Assembly (NCBI GenBank): GCA_932294295.1
Contig: OW028585.1
Span: 23,620,313 to 23,684,312, forward strand
Direction of reading: 5' to 3'
Source: Alitta virens
Lineage: Eukaryota > Annelida > Polychaeta > Phyllodocida > Nereididae
Length of the DNA: 64,000 nt
Made by a program: the position numbers and the translations under genes
The notes under the pieces: model-generated
The model's input: only the letters and a program-made list of their open reading frames with translations
The model's database searches: none
Told to the model about the DNA's origin: nothing
Shown: positions 24,102 through 35,424 of the stretch, one piece after another
How the letters are laid out: every line of letters begins with the position of its first letter
Numbering within the stretch: the first letter of the stretch is position 1

Positions 24102-24253
24102 TCTCCTCTCCTCTCCTCTCCTCTCCTCTCCTCTCCTCTCCTCTCCTCTCCTCTCCTCTCCTCTCCTCTCCTCTCCTCTCCTCTCCTCTCCTCTCCTCTC
24201 CTCTCCTCTCCTCTCCTCTACTCTACTCTACTCTACTCTACTCTACTCTACTC
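24102..24253. repeat. (CTCTC)n then (CTCTA)n pentamer array
   Basis: About 23 copies of TCTCC are followed by about 7 copies of TCTAC. The sharp switch from one pentamer to the other shows a single C-to-A variant that then spread through the right part of the array. Confidence 0.95.
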
Positions 24254-24453
24254 TCATCCCCACTGAATGACTTCCAAATTGGGCCCCACTGCACTTTGGG
24301 TTTTTAAAGGGCCATTTGGTGCTCTGAATAGTGCAATTTCTTTGCTTTCAAGCAGAGCTGAAAGTCATCAAAAAGCATTGAAAGTCACCAGGTCTCACAG
24401 AAGGCTCCAAAACGTCAATTGACAACCATCAGAGAACCGATGACATTATTACA

Positions 24454-24549
24454 GGCAACTTGTGGGCAACTTGTGGGCAACTTGTCAACTTGTGGGCAAC
24501 TTGTGGGCAACTTGTCAACTTGTGGGCAACTTGTGGGCAACTTGTGGGC
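24454..24549. repeat. 11-bp minisatellite CAACTTGTGGG
   Basis: Eight or nine units of CAACTTGTGGG. Two units are shortened (CAACTTGT), so units alternate in a regular long-long-short pattern, giving a 30-base higher-order period. Confidence 0.9.
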
Positions 24550-25142
24550 TCCGTGCTAAGTGTAGTATAAAGACAGGCATGGGGCAGATGCACGTTTTTT
24601 CTCCAGATATTTTGTCTCATTTTAGGAGTTAAAAGATGAAGTATCGAGTCAACACCTACCACAGAAGAAATTCTGAACCGGAGCTTTGTATTTGATATCT
24701 ATATGCTGAGGCATATTCAAACACTCCACCCTAGAAATGAATCGTCTAAAACTTATAAATTGTTGTTCTTCATAGTAAAGCCATATCGCTACAACATGCG
24801 CTATCCAAAATATGCTTTAAATGCACAAATTGTGAATGAAAAGACAAGAAACACGGTATCATATACCACAGAGGATTGAGAGGAATAACCTATGCACATT
24901 TATCATAGCTGAGGTCTTTTTGTGGATGTGCCTTTAATATATTTTTCCGCTTGTCCCCCGGGTAGTTTTTGAATTATTGAGAAAGTGTCACCGCAGCTTG
25001 GAGATTAGTCTTGTGTGATCCGCTCACTATGGGGATGGATGGCGCTGAGCACATCCTGGGATAAGACTCCTCATTTTTCAATAAAAGATATGTTTTGGCA
25101 CAATGCTGGGCTTATGGATTAGATGGAGTCAATGAAGGTGGA

Positions 25143-25238
25143 AATGAGAGAAGAGGTAAATGAGAGAAGAGGTAAATGAGAGAAGAGGTAAATGAGAGAA
25201 GAGGTAAATGAGAGAAGAGGTAAATGAGAGAAGAGGTA
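25143..25238. repeat. 16-bp minisatellite
   Basis: Six near-perfect copies of AATGAGAGAAGAGGTA, purine-rich. Confidence 0.93.
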
Positions 25239-25307
25239 TCTGGGAGAGAGGTGGGGAGAGAGGGACAGAAATTTAGACAGGGGGTCAGAGAGACAGAAAG
25301 ACAAACT

Positions 25308-25570
25308 AAAAGCCCATTCCAAATTGGGCGTCGTTTCTATATATGTTGAAACAATTTGGAATGCTATCTGGGAGGGACAGTAAATAGGAACGGTAATATA
25401 TGAGTGAAATATCTGACAAGGTAAAAACAATAAACTGGAGTGATACCCAGACAGCATTCCAAATGGGCACTGCATCGTTTCAATGTTGGCGGCCATTTGA
25501 ACAACGTGGGATCATCCTTACAAGGTCGGATCGACATCGGTGCAACATGGGCAAGCATGTTATCAGGGTG
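25308..25570. mobile_element. Repeat G, opposed termini
   Basis: AATTTGGAATGCTATCTGGG at 25356-25375 faces ACCCAGACAGCATTCCAAAT at 25446-25465, with about 70 bases between them. GACATCGGTGCAACATGG and GCATGTTATCAGGG lie further right. These look like two head-to-head termini of one transposon family. Confidence 0.55.
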
Positions 25571-25985
25571 GCCAACAACTTGACTACATAATTTTACGAC
25601 TTATCTTGACATTTGTAACATAAAGTATTTAATTTTTGATTATTGTCAAGGGAAGAGATGGATTATTTTATATATCATTTATATATTTGCGTTCCGGGTC
25701 TTCTATTGGTCCTTTCTATAATAACCCAATTGGCCGGTTCTTAATATTACTGGAAACAAAATCAACACAAGAGCATAAACAAACCTTTTTATTTCTTTGA
25801 ACTCGTTGTCAGCAGCTGCATCCAGAGACTCCTTTCGTCTCATATTCAACACACGATATTACGACGCTGCAAATGACGCTTCAAATGACGTTGGTAGAAC
25901 GTCGCCAGTTGCGTCCTGAGGTTAAAAGTACGTGACGCGAGTCTCTCGATCTTCTGGTGCCCCAAGAGAGAGATTCTGTGAATGG

Positions 25986-26003
25986 AGGGGGGGGGGGGGG
26001 GGG
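25986..26003. repeat. Poly-G run of 18
   Basis: Eighteen consecutive Gs, a likely site of length errors in sequencing and a strong G-quadruplex candidate. Confidence 0.95.
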
Positions 26004-26799
26004 CAACGTCTGTACCGTGTAATTTCGAATGGTGCATTAATAACAGCTATTATGGCTGCATTCATGGGAGTTTTTGGATTGCAATCCCCCTCGGGAGAAG
26101 GGTTTCTAAAAATGAGTGAACTGATATCGTAGCCATTTCATCATTACGTTTGCCTCTATTATTGATCAAGGCCAGCGTTGCTAAGCTGCTGAGAGGTATT
26201 GTAGGTTCGAACAACTATCACACAGAGAAGTAAGGCAGATCTTTCTTTCTTTAATAACGCCACATTCCACCATGCTGCAATTAGGCATAGGCAATCTAAA
26301 TGATGTAACACGTTTCAAGCTGTATGGTAATTAGTTGAGAAAGTCTCAAACTTGGCTCGCTCATGGAGCAATTACTAGGTCAAAAGAATTTATCTTTGCA
26401 ATTTAAATGTAGGCAATGACAGACCACACTTCGTGACATTCGCATTTAACAATAGAATTGTAATAACCCGGAGAATATCAATTATATCAGCATATGATGA
26501 GCACAAGGGAGGCATGATGGAAGCCATTGTCTCCGTCATGCCATTTAATGTAAATATGCGTCTCCGTGGGACCTGTGTATCGTGAGAATGCAATGACCAA
26601 CTGCATATTTATTATAGGATGAATAGGGCATTGTATATTGTGCCGTAGATTAAAAGTACAATAAAAATGTGTACAGTGGTCAGACCGGTTGCCACAGCTC
26701 ATGGCAACGAGTTCAGATCTGCCCAGCCCTCAAAGAAATGTAGTCTGAAGGGAATTTCGAAGTTTGAAATGTATATGTTCGATGAAAAAAAAAACGCTG

Positions 26800-27000
26800 G
26801 TGGTAAAGCAGACGTAATAATGACATGGTAAACTTGGGCGTCCACACCGCGTTGAAATGCTCGTGTATCCCATGGATGGGGTCTTTTACTTGCCTATTGT
26901 CAATTTTACGTTTATAGCGAACAAGTTCAATCTGAGCTGCAGAAAGTCTGGATTCAAATTTAGGAGCTGACCAGTGACCAGCTGACCAGTGACCGATGTT
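26800..27000 (-). mobile_element. SINE family B, diverged
   Basis: Starts with GGTAAAGCAGACGTAATAAT, then GGCGTCCACACCGCG and GATGGGGTCTTTTACTTGCC. It ends in a degraded B box (GGATTCAAATTTAGG) beside a doubled GACCAGTGACC. Confidence 0.65.
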
Positions 27001-27318
27001 TCAGTTATCTCTAATGCAATGATTAGAATTCTAAAATATTTTCGTCATGACTTATTTATTTGTGATGTCTACAGCCATTTATGTCGGCTTTCTGGCTTCT
27101 GTGATGGTGTGTTTGTGTATAAATCTTGAGTTGACCTTCTCAGAGAGACCTTAATGGCAAATCTCTCGAGGCTTTCTCATGCATGAAATGGACTCCTGGG
27201 CCTCAGGCTTCGAGTTCCTTCACCCATACTGACCCGCTGCACTGCCCGGACTTGGGGAGATAGGGATTAAAAGAGAGACAGAATCACATAAATGAACGAA
27301 GAAAGAAAAAAATAAAAT

Positions 27319-27349
<31 letters not shown>

Positions 27350-27472
27350 CATGGCCAAATGTGCCACGTGCGTTTTCCATGAGAAAGATAAATGCATGGA
27401 AAACGCATGGTTTTTAGCTAATTATAATGAGGCAAAAACGCATGGAAAATGCACGTGGCACATTTGGCCATG
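27350..27472. mobile_element. 123-bp foldback MITE inside a GATA array
   Basis: The 32-base left arm (27350-27381, beginning CATGGCCAAATGTGCCACGT) and the 32-base right arm (27441-27472) are inverted copies with a single mismatch. The 59-base loop repeats parts of the arm (GCATGGAAAACGCATGG). TA or GATA lies immediately outside on both sides, so the element sits in a GATA microsatellite and the true duplication length cannot be read. Confidence 0.85.
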
Positions 27473-28882
27473 TAGATAGATGAGATTCGAACCTGGGATC
27501 ATCGGAGGAGCTGGCCAATACCTGCTGAACATTAAATAGTGATTGGTACTAATATAAAGCCTAAGAGCTAAACTGACAGACAGAAATGCATTTATCCCAC
27601 ACAATTAGACTAATGACCGCACTAAAGCCAACAGGCCACACAGAATAAGGCCTGAATGAGGCCATTCAATGAATGCAAATTTATTCCAAGGGGACCCGGG
27701 CTTTTGTACTATCTTTCTACGCATCAGTACCACTGCTCATTTGCATAACGTTGCGTCCTGAATAGCGTCGTAGCGTCGACGTAGCATATTCATTGTCCTG
27801 GGACGTTAGAGCGGGTCATTTGGCTTGCGTTTGTGACATTTTAAAGTGTTGTAAACTCTCCATGCATATAGAGATAGTTTGGGCTTTCCAAAACGTCCGT
27901 GGAGCACCTAAGATTATTTACTCAACTTTTCACACACACAAGTGTTATAAAAATGAATTACTCCGAGAGGTAATCAACTTACTACTCGGACAGAAATGTG
28001 TCTGTCTGTCTAATGAACAAATTCGACCACAAGTCAGCTCCTACTTTAACCTCTTTCTCGGCTGTCTGCAGCACACTCAAACAAAGTACGTGACGTGTGT
28101 CTTTATGTATTGACTCAGATCTGTGAATTGCCAAAGGGTCACTTGCAACTCTTTCTATAGGAAAATCGGAACTTTCTCAACATTTCCACAATCAGTATTG
28201 TTAACGTGTTAAAAACGTAGAATTTAGCCCAGGTGGTTTCTTTTGGTAAATGCCGGACCCATTCGAGGTTAAGTAAGCTAACGCACCGTGCGCTACATAA
28301 TATGGAACCTGAACCATTCTGAGTTTTACAACTACATGGCTTTCTTATCTGTCTGTCTATTTTTGTCTGTATTTCTCTCTATTATCGCCGTCTGGCCGTC
28401 TGCCTCTGTTTCGTTTTTGTCATCGTGTTATTGTTCTCATCAACGTAGCCCATAATCTCAAAAATCCATGATGCAAAAGTGAGTTTCATTAATCGCCAAA
28501 CGTTTTATTCATTTTTCATGGGCCAACCAAATAATAATGGCTTCCAATGTTATTGAAATCATTTGTGTTAATCAAAATTTTACTACTCTAGGACAGTTGT
28601 CAGCTGCAATTGATACAATATTCTGTCGTTAATTGCATTTTTGAGCGGTTATTGATTTGAATTCCAAGCTCTTGCAATGGAAGGTTGATGTCCACACGAT
28701 TGCATTACAGTAAAACATGGTTTAATGTTGGGAACTCGCTTGTCCACCTATTGTTTTGTTGTTTGTCCGTTTGCTGTCATCAAATTGAAAACAATTCATT
28801 CGGACTATTTTAAAGAGGCTGGTGTTTTTTATTCAATTTGGGCACTACTATATTAAGCCGAATGACGAGACTGAACCCACAT

Positions 28883-29105
28883 AGACCTGTCAAGCATGAG
28901 CCTTCCTCAATTCTCTAGGGAGCATACGCAGTAAGCACTAAATTCGCTAAAACTATCCAAAACCAGTCTCCCATTTACGTTTCATTATATTGTACACCTG
29001 GGTGGACTCGGGTGAGTGGAGCAAAGAGTTACAGAGGATCTGCTCAGTTCCTCCATGCCATGGTAAGGCTTCGAACCCACTACTTGATGCTTGTCTAGTC
29101 AAAGC
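28883..29105. mobile_element. SINE family A
   Basis: Shares three blocks in order with 41635-41875: CTGTCAAGCATGAGCCTTCC with CTCTAGGG, then CACCTGGGTGGACTCGG, then AGAGGATCTGCTCAGTTCC with a tRNA-like GGCTTCGAACCCACTAC. The last block resembles a B box in reverse, so the transcribed strand is probably the minus strand. Confidence 0.75.
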
Positions 29106-29700
29106 CCCAATCACCCGCATGATGAAATAAAAAGATTTCAATGCGATTCTTGCAAAAATACCAGAACAACTAAATGTCACTTAAACTGCTGCCGAAACGG
29201 GCTCAAGTTACAAACATTCTTGTCTTGTATTTGAGGCTTTTAAGAGAGATGTTTTCACCATTAAGTGACTCAAGCACATTGCCCGAGTCCTGAGGCACTA
29301 AGCGCATTAATGTCGAGTGCAATAACTCACAGGCAGGGGGCACCATGGAGTCACAGTGCAATCATGTTGTGCATTAATTTTGCTTGGAATGGCATGATCA
29401 CTGCACTGGGGTGATTCATATGTGACACTGTGACACATGAACCCCCAACACCTCCGATATGAGGTGTAGGGTGATGGATGACACCCCCAGACCCTATAAC
29501 CACCCCCAGAATAGGGTGAAGAGACATGCAGACAACATGTTTTCAAGTGTCGGCATGCTGTGTGGATGGGATGGAACATGTTGTCTGTATAAGGAGAATA
29601 AATGATTGCATTATAGCCATGAAGCCACTTCTTATGATCAGTGCTTTTGTAGTAAGCTAAGTCATAGTTCCAAATATATACATTATACAGATATCAGGTC

Positions 29701-29975
29701 AGCTGGGTTGCCTAATGGTTAAGGCATCTGCCAATTCCACATTGGCCAGCTCTGCTGAAGGTCCCAGGTTCGATCCCTGACCCGGGCACTCTTCGTGAGC
29801 TACATCCCGGCTGGATGTTGTCGTATGAGACTTTAAATTTGAGGTGTCTTTTACTCAGAGTCTACACTGAGGAAAGTAATAGAATCCACTCACGGGGTAA
29901 ACGTGTGACATGAACTCCAAGCCTTATCATCTCTTCATTACGTCTGCATCTGACGGTTGGTCATGTAAACTCAGT
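29701..29975 (+). mobile_element. tRNA-derived SINE, family B, best copy
   Basis: The head has a convincing A-box region (GGGTTGCCTAATGGTTAAGG) and a consensus B box (GGTTCGATCCC), so it could support polymerase III transcription. The body has GAGCTACATCCCGGCTGGAT, TCTTTTACTCAGAGTC and CGGGGTAAACGTGTGACATG. The tail is TCATTACGTCTGCATCTGAC. The tRNA-like region lacks a proper acceptor stem, so it is not a functional tRNA gene. Confidence 0.88.
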
Positions 29976-30486
29976 AGCAGTGAAATGTCGAGAAATTGAG
30001 ACAAAGATGCATAACACGTTAAGTAGTCTTAATAATGAAGTGGTTGAAAGTAGGGGTTTCCTAAATGGGCTCATTTCAAAGCTTCACATACCTCAATAGA
30101 AAATGGTTGAGACTGCACACAACAGTCTGCCACTTTGAACATTGTGAGGCTAGATTGCTACATCTTCATGAGATTAAGTTCGAGCTCGAAATTCCCAGTC
30201 TTTGGGGCTATTATCTGTGAAATCAGAGTTCAAGGAAGAGTTTAATTAAAGAAGATTGTGTCAAGAAGAAAGTGGAAGTTTCTGAAGCAGGAAGTTCAAA
30301 AGATGGAAGATTGTAGACTTCTGATTACAGATTGCAGTTCGGTGAAAAGGCTGATTTTATTGAAGCTTTCTACTCATTTCAAATATCTTCAGTAGCTATG
30401 TAAGCTATAAATCAAAACACTGACTCAAATGTGTGGGCACAAAGACAAATTGAAGAAATAAATCAAGAAAATGACTTAAAGAAAGG

Positions 30487-30545
30487 ATAGATAGATAGAT
30501 AGATAGATATATCGATACATCGATACACAGATTGATTGATTGATT
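30487..30545. repeat. GATA / CGATACAT / GATT compound microsatellite
   Basis: Tetramer array whose unit changes twice along its length, from ATAG through CGATACAT to GATT. Confidence 0.9.
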
Positions 30546-30967
30546 AATTGAAGGTTGTAATTGCAGCCTGCAGTACCAAGACACACCTAAAGTAATTCCC
30601 AGATTAGCCTTAAATAATCAATATGTACAGCAAGATACGTTTCACACAGCCTAGCGCATTAAAGCGAGCTGATCATGTGAAGTCTCTCTCGGGGAAAATG
30701 AATTCGAAATTCGCGTGCCTTCCCTGGCTGTTTTTTTTTATTTTCATTCGCATGTTTTGGCTGCCTAGCAACACTTCGGTCTGTTGTGGCGTTAGTCAGG
30801 GAGATTGAAAAGATAGAACACCAAAATATGCCTAACAGTCCTAGTGAAGAGTTTGGATTTAAGAATTGTGTAAGATATTATATATAGGTCAGTGTGGTCT
30901 TAATGGTGAGGTTTCTTTGGAATAAATTGTGATAATGTGGTGTCTAGATTAAAATTCCTTCTCAAAG

Positions 30968-30983
30968 GAAGATGGATAGATAT

Positions 30984-31014
<31 letters not shown>

Positions 31015-31077
31015 TATATATATAGATAGATAAATACATAAATACATACATACATACATACATACATACATACATGT
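30968..31077. repeat. GATA then CATA microsatellite
   Basis: GATA tetramers (30971-31030) give way to CATA tetramers (31034-31073). Confidence 0.93.
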
Positions 31078-31563
31078 AGATACATAGATTTAAGATCACC
31101 AAAAATCTGTCACAACTGATCCTTGCCTTATACAGCAACACTACTTAGACCAAGATACAAGATTCTTTATTTCACAGACCACAAAAGTAGAGCATGCAAT
31201 TTAACATAAATAAAATAATGTTATACACATAATACATATATATATATATATATATAATGTACCCCAGGACTAAATATAATAAAACTGTTAGAGATTATAA
31301 AACCAACAGTAGTCACTACTGTAACCTTTACAAAAATCACTCGGGGAACAGCTTTTTTGAGTGGTACACTATACCTTAAAATAGTATAGCAATATAATAT
31401 ACGACACTAATCACAAACACATAAACCTATTCATTGTGACTACCAAAAGGTACTATAAATATCCCTGCATAATGTATTGCTTGATATAATGGTAACAAAT
31501 TGTCAACAATATACTGATTGCAGTGAATGCAAAGTTAATTATATATATATACATAAATATGAC

Positions 31564-31662
31564 CACCTCACCTCACCTCACCTCACCTCACCTCACCTCA
31601 CCTCACCTCACCTCACCTCACCTCACCTCACCTCACCTCACCTCACCTCACCTCACCTCACC
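31564..31662. repeat. (CCTCA)n array, about 20 copies
   Basis: Perfect pentamers bounded by GACCA on the left and CCATAAGAAC on the right. The flanks match family C MITE sequence (GACCACCTCACCATTAAGAC), so the array seems to have grown from the CCTCACC inside such a MITE. Confidence 0.95.
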
Positions 31663-31879
31663 ATAAGAACATAAGTTCTGCATTAAGTGTAGTTTAAAAG
31701 CGGAATTGTTTAGGTCGGAGATCAGCATTTTGGACCCCTTTCAGCAGTGTTCAGTAATCAGTGCTGGGGCAAGTCTTTTGCCCCAAGAGAAATCTTGGAG
31801 TACAAGGACCTATTAGCATTGCATGACCGTTGCTACGTCTCTCCCTGGGGAAAAACTAACTCCGTCAAAGAGAGATATA

Positions 31880-32035
31880 CAGTAAGAACTCGGTATTAAG
31901 AACCAAACTAGTGGGCTAATTATTTGTCTTAATGGTGGGGTGGTCTTACTGTTGAGGTAAATGACAATGGTTGATAACACACTACCCGTTTGTGTTCAAT
32001 GGTCTTATATAATTGTCTTAATAATGAGTCGCTCT
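31880..32035. mobile_element. pogo-like MITE (family C), right end eroded
   Basis: TA then CAGTAAGAACTCGGTATTAA at the left. GTCTTAATGGTGGGGTGGTC and TTGTCTTAATAATGAGTCG further right are inverted pieces of the same terminus. Confidence 0.6.
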
Positions 32036-32924
32036 GCATGAACATTGCCTTCCAAAAAAAATAAGCTGAAAACTTTCAGTAATTTCATGGAATGTAAAAA
32101 ATTTACAAAAAAAGAAGCTGTTTTTGGTTGCAGAATGATGCAGAAAGGATAATATTACACCAAACTAATTTGAGCGGAACAAATTACAGCAAAACTAAAA
32201 ATCCCCACTATCCTAATTAATCAATGCTAACACTGTGTGGCCGTTTTATTAATTTCTCCCAGATATGTCCGCCATTATAGAGGAGAGGCAAACTGACAAT
32301 TTTTATGAAGCGGTGACACGCAAAGACCTGATGGTCATATTACACATCATTTTAATCCCAAGTTCCTCAATTTTATGAATTTTTATGTTTGCCATGTCGG
32401 AAGTGGTAAATAAGGGTCTTAAAATGGGTTTCCATGGCAACAAGTCCCTTAATTTTTAAACCCAATATTGAAACTTATTATATTCTCTAACTCAACGGAA
32501 AAAAGTATGATATTTGGCGAAAAAATACAGATATATGCAGCAATTGGAAAACAATGTTAGTTAATTAAAAATCATATAAAACTGTTGCCATGGTTACAAA
32601 ACAAATGGTAATTTTGCGAATTTTTACCAATAACACCTATCAGAAGTTGTTCTCTTTATTCTTGGTATGGATATTTTTCACAATAACGCATGCTTGGCAT
32701 AACCAACACCTGCCATTATCATTGACATGGTTTCAATTTCGTTGAATAAAATAATGTTGCCATGACAACAAGTTTGAAAAGTATAAGTCTTTTTGCAAAG
32801 ACCTGTGTATGGACCAAACATCAACATTACTGCCATAAATTCATTGATATCATCTAAGATAGGGGAGCTTTATTTTAATGTTTACGCGGACATTGTGTCA
32901 GCAGCATGTATTTTGAAATATTCA

Positions 32925-33560
32925 AGATGGCATCCAAGATGGCCACCATCAACCATTAAATGCCAATAATTTTGTAGCTAATTGCCGCAGCACAACAAAT
33001 ATAGGGAGTATACTTAGATTTTTTTGTCATTAAATTCAAGGGAATTGTCTATTTTAAGGTATAGTGTACGGAACTGGTAAATGTACAATGGCATCCACTA
33101 TGGCTGCCACTAATATACAAAAGCCCCAATAACTGGGTCACTAATTGACACAAAAGAACATATATGGGTCTGCACTTAGGGTTTTGGGGTCAGGAATTCA
33201 GTGAAACTATCATTTTTAATGCTTAGTGCATAGGAATAGTGATATTCAAGATGGCCACCAATATGACCACTATTGATTTAAAACTTCTCTATAAATTTGT
33301 TAATAACTGACAAAGAATGATGAATATTATACCTATGCCGTGGAATACAGTGGAACTGTGCAGATACAGATTTATCCAGGAGTTCCGAAATATGGCCACC
33401 ATAAATAAAACAGGGTAGAGTGAAAAATAAATCAAGAAATCTGAAGAAAATAGGTCAAATGGCCTAACTGAACATAGGAAAATTACACGGAAATTACAAT
33501 TAAAATAGTGGGAAATATTCAAATTTGGCTATTTGTGTGACTAAGTGACAATTCGAATTG
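32925..33560. repeat. Degenerate ~150-bp tandem satellite
   Basis: Four diverged units each start with an AAGATGGCCACC-type motif, at about 32931, 33083, 33244 and 33388, giving spacings of 152, 161 and 144 bases. After the motif each unit runs through an AT-rich segment and a GTCA..AATTCA..GGAAT-like part. The units differ a lot, which fits an old, unhomogenised satellite or a transposon interior with repeated units. Confidence 0.6.
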
Positions 33561-33877
33561 CAAAAGACCAAAACCACGTCAAATATAAATATTTCACCAT
33601 TTGACAACTATCTAGACCTGCTGTTTTTTCTTTAATTTTAATTTTCACTCCATCCTACCCATCATTCATATTATACATTAATATATATAGTGCCAAAAGT
33701 CCAGTATTGCATATGGGACCATCTCTTTTTTTTCCTTCTTTTTTTTATCTTCTTTCCTACTTGTTGACTAATAAGTGCAGTTCCCATCAGCCTATTTGCC
33801 AAAGTCATTTGCAATGGGACTATTCTTCTACAAACGAGTCTTGCTCTCCTCAGTTAATTCAATAACAGCCCCAAATA

Positions 33878-34056
33878 CAGCAGACCCCTCAATTAAGACC
33901 ACTCTGCACTAGCTGAAGTGGTCTTACTATCCAGGTGGTATAAACAGTGCAACAGTTCAATTAATGCATGGCGTAAATACAATTTGGGAACAGCAAACGT
34001 GGTCTTAAATCGAGGTGGTATTAATAGTAGGTAGTCTTAATCATGAGATTCAACTG
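33878..34056. mobile_element. pogo-like MITE (family C), 179-bp reference copy
   Basis: Flanked by TA on both sides. The left end CAGCAGACCCCTCAATTAAG and the right end, read in reverse as CAGTTGAATCTCATGATTAA, form terminal inverted repeats. CAGT..GAACCTC termini with a TA target are typical of the pogo/Tigger branch of Tc1/mariner. There is no transposase, so it is non-autonomous. Confidence 0.82.
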
Positions 34057-34904
34057 TATTTTTCTCAGGCTGATGTTTTATGCACGACTTGTGTTTGTTG
34101 CAGGAGAAAGAACAACAACAATAGAAGAAACGAATTTGCCAAATGAAGAAACGAAGATTATCATGAAAGCCAAATGAAGATCATGCAAGTCAAGGGAAGA
34201 TTTCTCACTTATCTGGATTAGCCCCACTGAAGCTTTCAAAATAGCTTAATTTAAATCAAAATTGCTTCTTGTAAACCGGAAGAGAATAACCAAATGTTTT
34301 AGGATATTTGGCCAGACAGAACTTTGCTACTTCTGACGTGAAAGAAAAGCTCAGCAATATCACGTTGCTATAAAAGGTTGGAGTATGACAATGCATAATA
34401 TAATGATAGAGGAGACACTGGAGTACCTTGTTTGATACAATACAATGGACTGCATCATATATTCAAACATATACTGTGGATTACCATTTGATGTACGACT
34501 GGATTTACCACTGAAAGAGTACTGGAGAAAATAGGAGAGTAATTGCACACCAGGTAGGTTTCTTATATCCATTCAACTTTTTACCTACATTAAATAGTGC
34601 AAAATGACACTTTAGTTGAATTTTGGTCAAACATTTTTGACAGATTAAAATGGTAAGGAGTTCTAATATTATGACCACTGTGAACTGCAGACCAATCTTA
34701 AGTCTTTCTCAACTTCGTGTAATATCTGAACAACCGGGTGTGACAGAAAGCGTAGCTGGCTTTGGACTCACAACTAACGCGACCATCACCTTTACAACTG
34801 GATCATATAAATAGAACTACTATTAGGAATGACAGTATTGATTTGGTTTAGACATGCAATAAACATACATATTGTACATGTATGCCCTTATCGTCAATGT
34901 TGTA

Positions 34905-35075
34905 CTCTGTGGCTGGAATTGAACCCACAACCTACTGCAATACAGAGGCACCTTTAAAACTTACAAAGGATGTTACTTATCACTGAACCTATAGTCTGAA
35001 ACATCCTAGCTGGGTTTGGACCCACAATCTTTAGTCTCATAGATACATATAGATGCACTTTAACCACTGTACCGA
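34905..35075 (-). mobile_element. Two tRNA-like SINE heads
   Basis: On the minus strand, GGTTCAATTCC-type B boxes occur in GGCTGGAATTGAACCCACAAC (34911-34931) and GGGTTTGGACCCACAATC (35014-35031). Each is followed by a TTTAA/CTTTAACC stretch resembling an A box. I cannot align these to the other families with confidence. Confidence 0.45.
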
Positions 35076-35424
35076 AGCCAAAACACTAAAACCCACAGTC
35101 ATCCACAGACCATGAGCATTGCATGCCAGGCTCCATCCTACCAAAGCCCTGTATTCTATTTTCTTTGACAAAGTAATCCCCCTAAGACTATAATGCATCT
35201 TACACTGATCGCTGTGTTTTATGGGCTTCTTACAAGCAACAAGACATCGTGTACAACACAGCACTGTTGTTGCAATGCCTGAATTTAGTTAGGCAAATAT
35301 TCTATTGTAGTAGCCTGTAGTAATCTACATTTTAGATTATGAAGCCGCGGATTTCAATTTATTGCCTTAATCACGGGAATGGCGTTGAGTTTAGAATTAG
35401 GTGGCCTTTATTAGATGAACCTTA

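Noticed and set aside
23588..24307. Tyr/Ile/Ser and Ser/Pro/Leu frames
   Set aside because: Translations of the GATA/TA array and of the TCTCC pentamer array.
24454..24549. CRISPR-like short direct repeats
   Set aside because: The units are contiguous with no unique spacers, and the DNA is clearly eukaryotic.
29701..29790. tRNA gene
   Set aside because: The A and B boxes are good, but there is no acceptor stem or complete clover leaf, and the sequence continues into a SINE body seen in other copies. The same reasoning applies to 22975-23062 and 60655-60742.
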